Positions 43,757 to 52,061 of a stretch of DNA of 64,000 nt are shown here, in pieces. Within the stretch, counting starts at the first letter, position 1. The number at the start of each line of letters is the position of its first letter. A program made the position numbers and the translations under genes. Source of the DNA: Streptomyces sp. SN-593 (GTDB lineage Bacteria > Actinomycetota > Actinomycetes > Streptomycetales > Streptomycetaceae); assembly GCF_016756395.1 (NCBI RefSeq), contig NZ_AP018365.1:4067001-4131000 (forward strand), given 5' to 3'. The notes beneath the pieces were generated by a model. The model did not search any database and had not been told where the DNA came from. It was given only the letters and a program-made list of their open reading frames with translations.

Positions 43757-45165
43757 CGGTGGAGGGCCCGAAGACCGCGGTCCCGGCCGCCGCCGGCAGC
43801 CCGCCGCGCCCCAGGACCGCACCGCGCCGCCCGTCCGGGGCCGCTTCCCCGGCCCCGGCGGGCGCGCCCGCGGCCGCGCTCGACGTGCGGATCTGCCGCG
43901 ACCCCGAGGAGTTCGCCGCGCTCGCCCCCGAGTGGACCCGGCTGCACCGCAGTTGCCCGCAGGCCACGCCGTTCCAGAGCCACGCGTGGCTGCACTCGTG
44001 GTGGCTGTCGTACGGTCGCCCTGGGCGGCTGCGGGTGGTGCTGGTCAGGCGCGGCGGGGACGGCACGCAGGGCGGCGACGGGACCGGCACGCTGGTGGGC
44101 GCGGTCGCCCTGATGCGCGTCCACCGCCCGCTGCCCGCCCTCGTGCCGCTCGGCGGTGCCGTCACGGACTACTCGGACGTGCTCATCGACCCCGCGGCCG
44201 ACGCGTACCCCGACGCCGACGCGCCCGCCCGGTCGCACAGCGCTTCCGACGGAAGGGACGAGTCGGGCGAGGGCCCTGCGGCCGACCCCGTGGGCCCGGG
44301 GAACGCGGGGAGCCGGAGGGACGCCGGGAACACGGGGAACGCGGGGAGCGCAGGGAGCGCGGGGAGCGCGTGCGGCGGACCGGTGGCGGCCGCCCTCGTC
44401 CGCGGGATGCGCCGCGCCGCCCGGGGCGGGGTCGTCGACCTGCGCGAGGTGCCCGCGGACGCCGCCGCCGAGCGGGTGTTCGCGCTGTGGCCCGGCCCCA
44501 GGCGGCGGCTGGCGGACTCGGAGTGCCTGGAACTGCCCGGCGGCCCCATGGCCGGGCTGATCGCCCGGGTCGGCAGCTCACGCGGCCAGCGCATCCGCGG
44601 CCACCTGCGCAAGATCGACGCCTCGGGCGTCGAGGAGCGTGACGTCCCCGCCGCCGAGGTACCCGACGCGATCCGCACGATACTGCGGCTGCACACCGCC
44701 CAGTGGGCGGGCCGGGGCGTCACCCCCGAGCACGTGCGCCCCCGGTTCGCCGAGCACCTCGGCCGTGCCGGGGCCGCGATGACCGCCTCCGGCGAGGCCC
44801 TGCTCACCGAGTTCCGGATCGGCGGCGAGGTGGTCGCCGCGAACCTCACCGTCCTGTCGCCGACCCTGGCCGGCGGCTACCTCTACGGCGCCGACTTCGC
44901 CGCGCTGCGCGCCGCGAAGGTGGACCTCAACACCCTCCTGATGCGGCACGGCGCCCGCCTCACCACGGCCGCCGACCGCCCGGTCCTGAGCATGCTGCGG
45001 GGCGCCGAGCCGCACAAAGCCCACTGGCGCCCGGTCCCCACGACCAACGCCCGCCTCCTGCTGGGCACCCGCCGCGCCCTGCCCTCCCTGCTGTGCCGCC
45101 AGGTCCTGGCCGCCGCCCGGTCCCGGCTGCGGGAGGTCCGCCGCCGCGCGCGGGCCGCGACCTGA
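43753..45165 (+). CDS. FemAB/BioF2-like GNAT acyltransferase
   Basis: 470 residues. The start of the domain (DPEEFAALAPEWTRLH, TPFQSHAWLHSWWLSYG) and the later EFRIGGEVVAANLTVLSPTL, GGYLYGADFAALRAAKVDLNTLLM match the Acetyltransferase_6 (CelD/BcsL-like) proteins found in polysaccharide clusters. It probably transfers an acyl or aminoacyl group to the polymer. A Gly/Asn/Ala/Ser repeat (NAGSAGSAGSA) of ~50 residues interrupts the middle (about 170-215). GTG 43753 overlaps the Wzz-like stop. Last gene of the operon, ending 22 bp from a convergent hydrolase. Confidence 0.85.
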   Translation: MTVEGPKTAVPAAAGSPPRPRTAPRRPSGAASPAPAGAPAAALDVRICRDPEEFAALAPEWTRLHRSCPQATPFQSHAWLHSWWLSYGRPGRLRVVLVRRGGDGTQGGDGTGTLVGAVALMRVHRPLPALVPLGGAVTDYSDVLIDPAADAYPDADAPARSHSASDGRDESGEGPAADPVGPGNAGSRRDAGNTGNAGSAGSAGSACGGPVAAALVRGMRRAARGGVVDLREVPADAAAERVFALWPGPRRRLADSECLELPGGPMAGLIARVGSSRGQRIRGHLRKIDASGVEERDVPAAEVPDAIRTILRLHTAQWAGRGVTPEHVRPRFAEHLGRAGAAMTASGEALLTEFRIGGEVVAANLTVLSPTLAGGYLYGADFAALRAAKVDLNTLLMRHGARLTTAADRPVLSMLRGAEPHKAHWRPVPTTNARLLLGTRRALPSLLCRQVLAAARSRLREVRRRARAAT

Positions 45166-45187
45166 CCGCCCCCGCCGCGCGCCCGCC

Positions 45188-46642
45188 TCACAAGGCGCTG
45201 GTCGGCCCCGGGGTCGGCGTCACCGTGGGCGCGGCGGAGGGCCTGGCGGACGGCGTCGCGGAAGGCCCGGCGGAGGGCGTGGCGGAAGGCGTGGCCGGGG
45301 CCGCGGGTGTGGCCGGGGCGGCGGCCCGCGGTTCGAGCCGCATGCACACCTGCCCGCTGGTGTACGACTTCTTCAGCACCTCGCTGAGCGGCATCGGCAC
45401 GCAGGTCTCGACCGGGGAGGACGTCGTCGACGTGCCGGTCCCGGGGCCGCCGGCGCCGTCGGTGCCGGTACCCGGGGCCGGTGCGGCGGGCGCGGTGCCG
45501 ACGGGCCCGGCGGTCGCCGTCCGGCGGCCGAAGAGCAGCGCCCGGTACACCTTCGACGCCTCGGGGTTCTGCGCGCACTGCAGGACGCCGTGCGGGCAGT
45601 AGTCGGTGATCGTCTGGTACAGCGGGTGGTGGGTGATGATCCAGGTGAGCATCAGGCTCATGTAGTCGGCGTCGTCGCCGTTCCTGAACAGGCCCCACTC
45701 CGGGTAGGAGATCTCCTTGCCGTGCGCGGCGGCGAAGTCCACCTGGGCCTGGAGTCCGTACGGCTCGGTGACCTGCTGGTGGAAGGTCTCGCCGGACGGC
45801 TGGTCGTAGGAGTCCATGCCGATGACGTCGACGGTGGCGTCACCGGGGTAGCACTGCGTCCAGGCGACCGCGTCCCGCCCGCGGTCGGGGGCGAAGTCGA
45901 ACCGGAAGTGCTGGCCGGGGACCGCGCGCATAGCGGTGACCACCCGGTTCCAGTACGCCTTCCAGCCTTCGGGGTCGGGGCCGCAGCGGTGGGTGTAGGT
46001 GGTGCCGTTCATCTCCCAGCCGAGCACGATCACCGTGTCGGGCACGCCGAGCCGGACCAACCGCTGGGCGAGCGCGGTGAAGTGCGCGTCGAAGGCGCCG
46101 CTCGCGCCCTGCGCGATGAGGTCGCGCACCTGGGAGTCGGGGAGTCCGCCCTCGTTGTCGGCCTGCATGGGCACGTTGAGCACGAAGAGCCGGCCCGGTT
46201 CGGCGCGGGTCCAGTCGGCCCACGGCTGGAGCAGGTCGCCGTCGCCCTCGATGCTGCCCCAGTCGTCGCCCGGCAGGTAGGTGTGGCCGACGCTCACCTG
46301 GGTGCCGCCGAGCCACGTCTGGAGCGCGGCGAGGTTCCGCACGCCTTCGGCGCCGGAATCGGTGAAGGCGCCCATCGGCGGCAGCCCGCCGTTCGCCTGC
46401 GTCACCGTGCCCGGCGTGGCGGAGGGCGCGGCCGACGCCGCGCCCCGGCCGGACCCGGTGGCGGTGTCCGTGCCCGCCGGGGAGGGCAGCGGGGCCGCGA
46501 CGGGGCTCCCGTACGCCGGCAGGTCGAGCAGCCGGCCGGCGGAGTCGTCGCCGAGGCCGGTCGCGCTCGCCCCGGACAGCAGCGCCGCGGCCGTGGCCAG
46601 CGCGATGCCCGCCCTCACCCACCAGTGGTGTCGCTCGGCCAT
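45188..46642 (-). CDS. Secreted GH26-like glycoside hydrolase
   Basis: 484 residues. Signal peptide to about residue 30, a Ser/Thr/Pro linker, then a (beta/alpha)8 domain (about 90-390). VIVLGWEMNGTTY holds the candidate acid/base Glu (GH26 H/W-E-x-N-G) and KEISYPEWGLF the candidate nucleophile Glu. A Cys-containing C-terminal part and Ala-Thr-Pro-Ser repeats follow. GH26 enzymes cut beta-mannans and related glycans. Being convergent with the exopolysaccharide operon, it may trim that polymer. ATG 46642 follows GAGGAGGGG; an upstream in-frame start lacks a site. Confidence 0.8.
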   Translation of the reverse strand: MAERHHWWVRAGIALATAAALLSGASATGLGDDSAGRLLDLPAYGSPVAAPLPSPAGTDTATGSGRGAASAAPSATPGTVTQANGGLPPMGAFTDSGAEGVRNLAALQTWLGGTQVSVGHTYLPGDDWGSIEGDGDLLQPWADWTRAEPGRLFVLNVPMQADNEGGLPDSQVRDLIAQGASGAFDAHFTALAQRLVRLGVPDTVIVLGWEMNGTTYTHRCGPDPEGWKAYWNRVVTAMRAVPGQHFRFDFAPDRGRDAVAWTQCYPGDATVDVIGMDSYDQPSGETFHQQVTEPYGLQAQVDFAAAHGKEISYPEWGLFRNGDDADYMSLMLTWIITHHPLYQTITDYCPHGVLQCAQNPEASKVYRALLFGRRTATAGPVGTAPAAPAPGTGTDGAGGPGTGTSTTSSPVETCVPMPLSEVLKKSYTSGQVCMRLEPRAAAPATPAAPATPSATPSAGPSATPSARPSAAPTVTPTPGPTSAL

Positions 46643-46973
46643 GGCCCCTCCTCGTTCGACGGCGAAGGCGCGCCGGAAGCGCCACCTGACCATCAGTCAT
46701 AACGTACGAATAAACGGCGGCTGCGGATTCGGCGCGCCGGGCGCCACCGCGCCACATACGGATCGCATGGTCATACGATCGGGTTCTCCTCCGCGAAATT
46801 CCCTGCCGTCAAAGGGATTTCCCCTCCGCCACCACCGGCCGAAGTTTTCCGGTCACATCACCCGGTCGGATGAATTTCCAGACCGCTGTTGCCGATCGCC
46901 GCCGGTAATCCCGGGAATCCGGGCCCCGGCGGGCAAGATGAGCCGCGCCGAGAGCCGAGGAGAGGAGCCGGGC
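46643..46973. other. Divergent promoter region between GH26 and melC
   Basis: 331 bp with AT-richer patches (CATAACGTACGAATAAACGG near 46697-46716, and AAATTCCCTGCCGTCAAAGG) fitting two promoters. GATCGCATGGTCATACGATC at 46762-46781 is an imperfect inverted repeat. I cannot assign exact promoter elements. No gene is supported. Confidence 0.55.
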
Positions 46974-47402
46974 ATGGCGTCACGCAGGAGGGTGCTCAGG
47001 ACCGGGCTGATCAGCGCGGCCGCCGTCACGGGCACCGCGGCCGGGCTGGGCCCGATGCTCGCGGCGGACCGGTCGTCCCCGCGGGCCGCGACCGGGCCGG
47101 GCGCCGGCGGGCAGGACGCGAAGGCCGTGGCGGGCGCCGACCTGGAGGACGTGAGCCTCCCGCTGTTCGACGAGGTCTACCGGGGCCGGCACATCCAGGG
47201 CTTCACCTCGGACGACCCCAGCGGTCTGCTGCTCATGGTCGACGGGCGGCCGCTGGGCGCCATGCGGCGGTTCGACGGCAGCTACGTCAGCATGGCCAAC
47301 CACTTCCAGCCGTACCCGACGCCGCTGTCCACCGCCCGGGGCGCGGTCGACGTCATCGGGAACGCCGAACTGGGCGACGCCGCCGCCGTGCACCACCACT
47401 GA
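46974..47402 (+). CDS. melC1: Tyrosinase copper chaperone MelC1
   Basis: 142 residues. A twin-arginine signal (ASRRRVLRTG followed by a hydrophobic stretch) means the folded MelC1-MelC2 pair leaves by the Tat route. The mature part has FDEVYRGRHIQGF, LLLMVDGRPLGAMRRFDGSY and VSMANHFQPYPTPLS, matching MelC1, which loads copper into tyrosinase and supplies its export signal. It ends in His-His-His. ATG 46974 follows GAGGAGAGGAG. It is 27 bp upstream of melC2, forming the classical melC operon. Confidence 0.95.
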   Translation: MASRRRVLRTGLISAAAVTGTAAGLGPMLAADRSSPRAATGPGAGGQDAKAVAGADLEDVSLPLFDEVYRGRHIQGFTSDDPSGLLLMVDGRPLGAMRRFDGSYVSMANHFQPYPTPLSTARGAVDVIGNAELGDAAAVHHH

Positions 47403-47429
47403 CCGACCGAGCGTCGAGGGGCCGCACCT

Positions 47430-48299
47430 GTGTACACCCGGAAGAACCAGCGGAATCTGACCAGCGACCAGCGCTCACGCTTCGTGCAGGCCGTACTCCA
47501 GCTCAAGCGCCGCGGCGGGTACGACAAGTACGTCAAGCTGCACACCCAGTACTTCTCCGCCGACGGCGAGACGGGACTGCGGGTGGCGCACATGGCGCCC
47601 ACCTTCTTCCCCTGGCACCGCCAGTTCCTGCTGGTCTTCGAGCACGAACTGCGGATGATCGACCCCGACGTCAGCATCCCGTACTGGGACTGGACCGCCG
47701 ACCGGTCAACGACGTCGGCGCTGTGGGACGACGACTTCATGGGCGGCAACGGCCGCTCCAGCGACGGCCAGGTGATGACCGGCCCCTTCGCCTACGGGTC
47801 GGGCGACTGGCCGATCACCTACGGCGTCACGCGCGAGAGGTACCTGACCCGCAACATGGGCCGCCCGGACCGGCCGATCGTGCTGCCCACCGCCGCGGAG
47901 CTGAACGACGCGCTCAAGATCCCGACCTACGACACCGCGCCGTGGAACTCCGCGCCCGGCACCCAGGGGCTGCGCAACAAGATGGAGGGGTGGGTGGTCA
48001 GCGACACCAAGGGCGGCTACCTCCACAACCGGGTGCACCAGTGGGTCGGCGGCCACATGATCGGCGGGTCCTCGCCGAACGACCCGGTCTTCTGGCTGCA
48101 CCACGCCTTCATCGACCTGATCTGGACCCGCTGGCAGCGGCTGCACCCGAAGTCCGGCTTCCTGCCGGCCAAGCCGCTCAGCGCGAAGGACCCCGAGCAC
48201 GGCCGTGTGATCAGCCTCGACGAGCCGATGCCGCCCTTCCACGTGAAGCCCTCGGCGGTGCTGGACGCCCGCGGGTACTACACGTACGAGGAGGGCTGA
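47430..48299 (+). CDS. melC2: Tyrosinase MelC2
   Basis: 289 residues, slightly longer than the usual ~273. It oxidises tyrosine and DOPA to quinones, giving melanin. The CuA ligands fall at H38, H54 and H63 exactly as in the S. castaneoglobisporus enzyme; the CuB ligands are H199 and H203 (HNRVH) and H225 (WLHHA), nine positions later because of a mid-protein insertion near 105-125. No signal peptide, as expected, because MelC1 carries it. GTG 47430 gives the canonical start (M/V)YTRKNQRNLT. A long terminator follows. Confidence 0.97.
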   Translation: MYTRKNQRNLTSDQRSRFVQAVLQLKRRGGYDKYVKLHTQYFSADGETGLRVAHMAPTFFPWHRQFLLVFEHELRMIDPDVSIPYWDWTADRSTTSALWDDDFMGGNGRSSDGQVMTGPFAYGSGDWPITYGVTRERYLTRNMGRPDRPIVLPTAAELNDALKIPTYDTAPWNSAPGTQGLRNKMEGWVVSDTKGGYLHNRVHQWVGGHMIGGSSPNDPVFWLHHAFIDLIWTRWQRLHPKSGFLPAKPLSAKDPEHGRVISLDEPMPPFHVKPSAVLDARGYYTYEEG

Positions 48300-48326
48300 C
48301 GCGGGCCGTCCCGCGACCGGCACGGC

Positions 48327-48376
48327 ACGCGTACGGCCCCCGCCCGTAGTTCTTCTCGGGCGAGGGCCGTACGCGT
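48327..48376. terminator. Bidirectional terminator between melC2 and chaplin
   Basis: Two 20-base arms (48327-48346 and 48357-48376) beginning ACGCGTACGGCCC and ending GGGCCGTACGCGT pair with one mismatch around a ten-base loop. It serves both convergent genes. Confidence 0.9.
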
Positions 48377-48388
48377 GGTGCGGGGGAC

Positions 48389-48670
48389 TCAGTACTGGGC
48401 GCCGGCGCCGTTGCCGTCCCAGCCGTGCGAGGAGCTGTTCTCGCACTGGTTGCCGAACACCGGGTTGAGCAGACCGACGACGTCGACGGTGTTGCCGCAC
48501 ACGTTCACCGGAACGTGCACGGGCACCTGGACGACGTTGCCGGACACGACACCCGGCGAACCGACCGCAGCGGCCCCGGCACCGGCGTCGGCCGAAGCCA
48601 CACCCGCACCCGCGGCCAGCGCGGCACCTGCGGCGGCGGTGAGGGCCGCGGCCTTCGCGATACGCGACAT
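48389..48670 (-). CDS. chpG: Short chaplin beside melC (ChpG-like)
   Basis: 93 residues. Signal peptide to about residue 28 (ASA-DA), then the chaplin domain GSPGVVSGNVVQVPVHVPVN, VCGNTVDVVGLLNPVFGNQC with both cysteines. Unlike the other short chaplin it has a ~17-residue hydrophilic tail, SSSHGWDGNGAGAQY. In S. coelicolor chpG (SCO2699) sits next to melC2-melC1 (SCO2700-SCO2701), from memory, and the position here is the same; the symbol rests on that. ATG 48670 follows AGGGAG; the TTG one codon earlier is unlikely. Confidence 0.9.
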   Translation of the reverse strand: MSRIAKAAALTAAAGAALAAGAGVASADAGAGAAAVGSPGVVSGNVVQVPVHVPVNVCGNTVDVVGLLNPVFGNQCENSSSHGWDGNGAGAQY

Positions 48671-48935
48671 CAAGATCTCCCTGAGACGTCATACGAGATG
48701 GGAATCGCCGCAATGCTGCGGCTTTTGACGCCTTGGGCAACGGCCGGGACCGGGAATGGTCACGCAGGTTGGGCCGAATCGGTGAGGAATTTCCACGGAC
48801 GCGCGGAATCGGGGGCGGGCGGTTCGGAAACCGCGCCCGACGTCCGGGCGGACCCGCGGCCCGCGGCCCGTTCCGCACGGGGAGGAGGCCGCGGGCCGGG
48901 GCGCGGTCAGCCCGGCGGGAGGGCCGGGCTCGGGG

Positions 48936-49625
48936 TCACAGCCCCGGAGTGGTGGGCAGCGTGGGGGTGGACGGCAGCGAGGGGAGCGTCGGCAGGCCCG
49001 GCAGGTCGGGCTGGGGCAGCCCGCCACCGAGCACCGTGGCGACCGCGACATTGACCAGGCCGGTGACGACCGCGGTGCCGGCGGTGACGGCCCCCGCCGC
49101 GTCGCCCGCGGCGACGGCCTTGCTCAGCGAGTCGATGGCGGTCTGGAGCGCGGCCAGGGCGTCCGCCTGCACGTCGGCCGCGGCGCGCGGCCGCACCGCC
49201 CCGGTGGCGGCCGCCGAACCGCTCGGCGCGGCGGGGGCGTTGGACGCGGCCGAACCGTTCGGCGCGCTCGGCGCGGTCGGGGTCGCCGGGGTCGCGGGCA
49301 GGTCCTTCTTCGCCGCGGCGATGGCCGCCGTCGCGGCGGTCGCGTCCGAGGCCACCTTGTCCTTGGAGACGGGCGTGGCCAGCGCGTCGTGGACCAGCGT
49401 CGTGACCGGGGTGAGGACGCTCCCGAGGCCGCCGAGCGTCTTGGCCTGGGCGAGCACCGTGGCCGCGTCCGCCCGCGCCGCGGGCTGGGCGGCGGGAGTC
49501 GCGGGCTGGGCGGCGGCGGAGTGCTGGTGCGGGGCGTCGGCGGACGCGGTGCCGACGACGCCGCCGGCCAGGGCGGCGACGAGCGCGGCGGAGACGGCCA
49601 CGCCGGTGGTGCGGTGGCTGAGCAT
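48936..49625 (-). CDS. Secreted Ala-rich protein of unknown function
   Basis: 229 residues. Signal peptide to about residue 30 (cleavage near ASA-DA), an Ala/Gln/Pro stretch, then two predicted helical regions (about 55-110 and 145-195) separated by an Ala/Pro/Ser linker, and a C-terminal proline ladder with LPGLPTLPSLPSTPTLPTTP. No enzyme motif or anchor. Its C-terminal Leu-Pro repeats recall the unknown secreted protein at 31178. ATG 49625 starts the signal peptide after GAAGGGAAA. Possibly a surface or spore-associated protein, by location only. Confidence 0.75.
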   Translation of the reverse strand: MLSHRTTGVAVSAALVAALAGGVVGTASADAPHQHSAAAQPATPAAQPAARADAATVLAQAKTLGGLGSVLTPVTTLVHDALATPVSKDKVASDATAATAAIAAAKKDLPATPATPTAPSAPNGSAASNAPAAPSGSAAATGAVRPRAAADVQADALAALQTAIDSLSKAVAAGDAAGAVTAGTAVVTGLVNVAVATVLGGGLPQPDLPGLPTLPSLPSTPTLPTTPGL

Positions 49626-49919
49626 GGAACGGTTTCCCTTCGTGGAAGCGGGACTGCTGCCTCGACCACGGTGGGAAGGGGTCCGCGGGCCCGCAACCGA
49701 GAGGGCCGGGCGGACCCGGCGGACCCTGCCCGCGTCCCCGGCAAGTCGGCTGTGCGCGGGCGGGGTTCGGCGGTCACCCGACCGCCGGGCCGGGATACTC
49801 CGTCGGGGTGCGAACGCCGTGCCGACAGCTCCACGAACGGGCGAATCCTGTGCCCGGGTGTCGCCCGCTGAGGTGACATCGGCGCGGTACCGGGCCGGTA
49901 GCCCGTTAGGGTCCGGCGC

Positions 49920-50420
49920 ATGAGCCAGACCAACACCGCCTCCGCGTCGTCCCTCCAGAGCCGCCTGGGCACCCTCGTGGTGATCCCCTGGGCCGGCAGC
50001 CACGAGGACGGCGGGGACACCCCGTTCCTGCTCGCCTACTCCCTCGGTGACGGGGTGGACGGCCCCGAGGCCGGACAGGAGGCGGTGCTCCAGGCGGCCA
50101 AGGAGATCGGGCTGCCGGTGGGCGGCGCGATCCTGGACGTGGCGCAGTCCCCGAAGGCGGACGTGCGGGTGCTGGTCGAGGGCGGCAAGGCGGTGCTGAC
50201 GATGCCTTACCTGAAGGTGACCTGCCCGGTGCCGGACCAGTGGACGGCCGCGGCCCGCGCCCGCGAGTCGGTCTACGTCATCCTGGCCAGCCGCCCCTGG
50301 CCCGAGGCGGCCCCGGGCACCGCGGTCACCGAGGAGTCGCTGCGCGCCTTCGCCGCCGACGCGGAGGTGCTCGGCACCGCGGCCCACTTCACGGTCCCGG
50401 TCGGCACCCTGCGGGTCTGA
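49920..50420 (+). CDS. DUF5949-like conserved protein
   Basis: 166 residues, soluble. The phrases LGTLVVIPWAGSHEDG, TPFLLAYSLGDGVDGPEAG and VYVILASRPWPEAAPGTAVTEE are what I recall of DUF5949, a Streptomyces family with no known function. ATG 49920 lies 7 nt after TAGGGT (49907-49912) and lacks a ribosome-binding site, so it is probably leaderless. A strong terminator lies between it and the convergent small secreted gene. Confidence 0.75.
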   Translation: MSQTNTASASSLQSRLGTLVVIPWAGSHEDGGDTPFLLAYSLGDGVDGPEAGQEAVLQAAKEIGLPVGGAILDVAQSPKADVRVLVEGGKAVLTMPYLKVTCPVPDQWTAAARARESVYVILASRPWPEAAPGTAVTEESLRAFAADAEVLGTAAHFTVPVGTLRV

Positions 50421-50446
50421 GCCGGACCGGACCGCGGACAGCACTG

Positions 50447-50474
50447 AGGGGCGCCCCCGGAAAGGGGCGCCCCT
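50447..50474. terminator. Terminator between DUF5949-like gene and small secreted gene
   Basis: GGGGCGCCCC, loop CGGAAA, GGGGCGCCCC, then TT. Each arm is itself a palindrome, so the structure works in both directions. Confidence 0.88.
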
Positions 50475-50495
50475 TGTGCGTGCGGACGGGAGGAG

Positions 50496-50759
50496 TCAGC
50501 CGTTGACGAGTTCGTTGCCCGCGGTCACCGCGTCGGACCCGGCCTTGACGGCCTTCTGGACGGCGTCGACCTTCGAGCCGACCCCGGACTGCTGGACCAC
50601 GCCGGACGCGACGCTGCCGGCCTGCGCTCCGGTGTCGGCGGCGGTCACCGCGGTGCTCGCGAGGGTGGAGCTGAGGTCGGCGGCCTGCACGGCGGGCGCG
50701 GCGGCGGCGAGCACGAAGGAACCGGCCGCGGCGGTGGTGAGGATGCGGAATACGTTCAT
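50496..50759 (-). CDS. Small secreted protein of unknown function
   Basis: 87 residues. Signal peptide to about residue 26 (VQA-AD), then a ~60-residue Ala/Ser/Val-rich, probably helical mature part (QQSGVGSKVDAVQKAVKAGS) with no cysteine. Composition resembles the mature part of the protein at 31178. ATG 50759. No family recognised. Confidence 0.7.
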   Translation of the reverse strand: MNVFRILTTAAAGSFVLAAAAPAVQAADLSSTLASTAVTAADTGAQAGSVASGVVQQSGVGSKVDAVQKAVKAGSDAVTAGNELVNG

Positions 50760-51014
50760 GGTCCGTACAACGCCCGAGCCCGCTCCCAGGGCACGCCCCC
50801 GGCGCCGGGCGTCAGCCCCGGTCCACGGCGTTCACCCGTGCAGGTGGAACGGCGCACCCGTCCGGCGCAGCCCCGCCGACGAGGTGACCGCACGTACCGC
50901 GGTGTTGCCCGGCTGTGACAACCACCGCACGCCGCGGGGACGTTGGCTTGCCAGGCTTCCCCCAGCGGCTCGTACCGCCACCGCCGCACCGTCTTCGTTC
51001 ATGGGGGAACCGAG

Positions 51015-52049
51015 ATGCACGCGACCACCTCCCGCCGTACCCGCGGCCGCAGACGCAGCACCGCCGCCGCCATCGCGCTGACCGCGGGGATCACCGCCAG
51101 CGCCGCGCTGCTGCTGACGGGGTGCGGCCCCGACGACCCGACCGCCGACGGCACCGCGCCGCCGTCGGCCTCCGGCGGCCCGACGGGCGGGTCCGGCGGC
51201 ACGACCGTCCCCGCGGACCCCGGCGGCACCCGGCTCAACGGCACCGCGCACAACGGCCTCACCCTCAGCGACGGCAGCCGCTACGTCGTCATGAACGGCA
51301 CCCGCGTGGACTTCGGCACCCTGGTGCGCGACCTCGCCTGGTCCCCGGACGGCGGCCGGGCCGCGTTCGTCGACGGCGACGGCGACCTCGCGGTGAGCGG
51401 CGCCGACGGCTCCGGCCGGGTGGTCGTGGCCAGGAACCCCGGCGGCCAGACCTGGTCGCACCCGACCTGGCAGACCCGCACGGCTGACCCGGCCAACGGC
51501 ATGACCGCCCTGGACAACCTCGTCTTCGCCGTGCGCAGCGGCGGCACCACCACGCTGGAGAGCGTCCCCTCCGCCGGAGGAACCCCGCAGCCGATCACCC
51601 TCAACCCGATGGCGGTGGAGCACCCGGACCCGTTGCCGACCACCGGCAACACCTGGCCGAACGCCGGCCGGGAGGGCACCGCGGTCTACGCCAACACCGA
51701 CAGCGGCCAGGTCTACTTGCGCGACGACAACCTGCGGCAGCAGGGCTCGGCGCTGACCGCGGGCTCCGAGCCGGCGATGTCCCCGGGCGACGACGAGGAC
51801 GTCGTCTTCGTCCGCTCGGTCGACGGCCACGACCACCTGTTCCTGGAGGACTCCACGGACGGCGGCCCGACGTACAAGGACCTCACCCCGGACGCCACCA
51901 CGGACTACACCGAGCCGGCGTTCTCGCCCGACGGCACGCTGATCGCCGCGCGCACCCGCAGCGGCACGGTGGAGCTCCGCGCCGACGGCTCCGGCACGCC
52001 GGTGAAGATCTCCGACTACACGGGGCTGCCGGCCTTCCGGTCGTCGTAG
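51015..52049 (+). CDS. Lipoprotein with TolB-like beta-propeller repeats
   Basis: 344 residues. Basic N-terminus, hydrophobic core and lipobox LLLTGC indicate a lipid-anchored outer protein. The mature part has PD40/WD40-like blades: LAWSPDGGRAAFVDGDGD, PAMSPGDDEDVVFVRSVDG and EPAFSPDGTLIAARTRSG. Such propellers usually act as protein-interaction platforms or sensors. ATG 51015 follows GGGGGAACCGAG; an upstream in-frame start at 50943 would put a soluble stretch before the signal. No operon partner. Confidence 0.85.
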   Translation: MHATTSRRTRGRRRSTAAAIALTAGITASAALLLTGCGPDDPTADGTAPPSASGGPTGGSGGTTVPADPGGTRLNGTAHNGLTLSDGSRYVVMNGTRVDFGTLVRDLAWSPDGGRAAFVDGDGDLAVSGADGSGRVVVARNPGGQTWSHPTWQTRTADPANGMTALDNLVFAVRSGGTTTLESVPSAGGTPQPITLNPMAVEHPDPLPTTGNTWPNAGREGTAVYANTDSGQVYLRDDNLRQQGSALTAGSEPAMSPGDDEDVVFVRSVDGHDHLFLEDSTDGGPTYKDLTPDATTDYTEPAFSPDGTLIAARTRSGTVELRADGSGTPVKISDYTGLPAFRSS

Positions 52050-52061
52050 GGCGGCCGCGTC

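Noticed and set aside
33914-45165. Secondary-metabolite cluster with sugar genes
   Set aside because: No polyketide, peptide or terpene core gene and no deoxysugar genes; the set matches polymer assembly instead.
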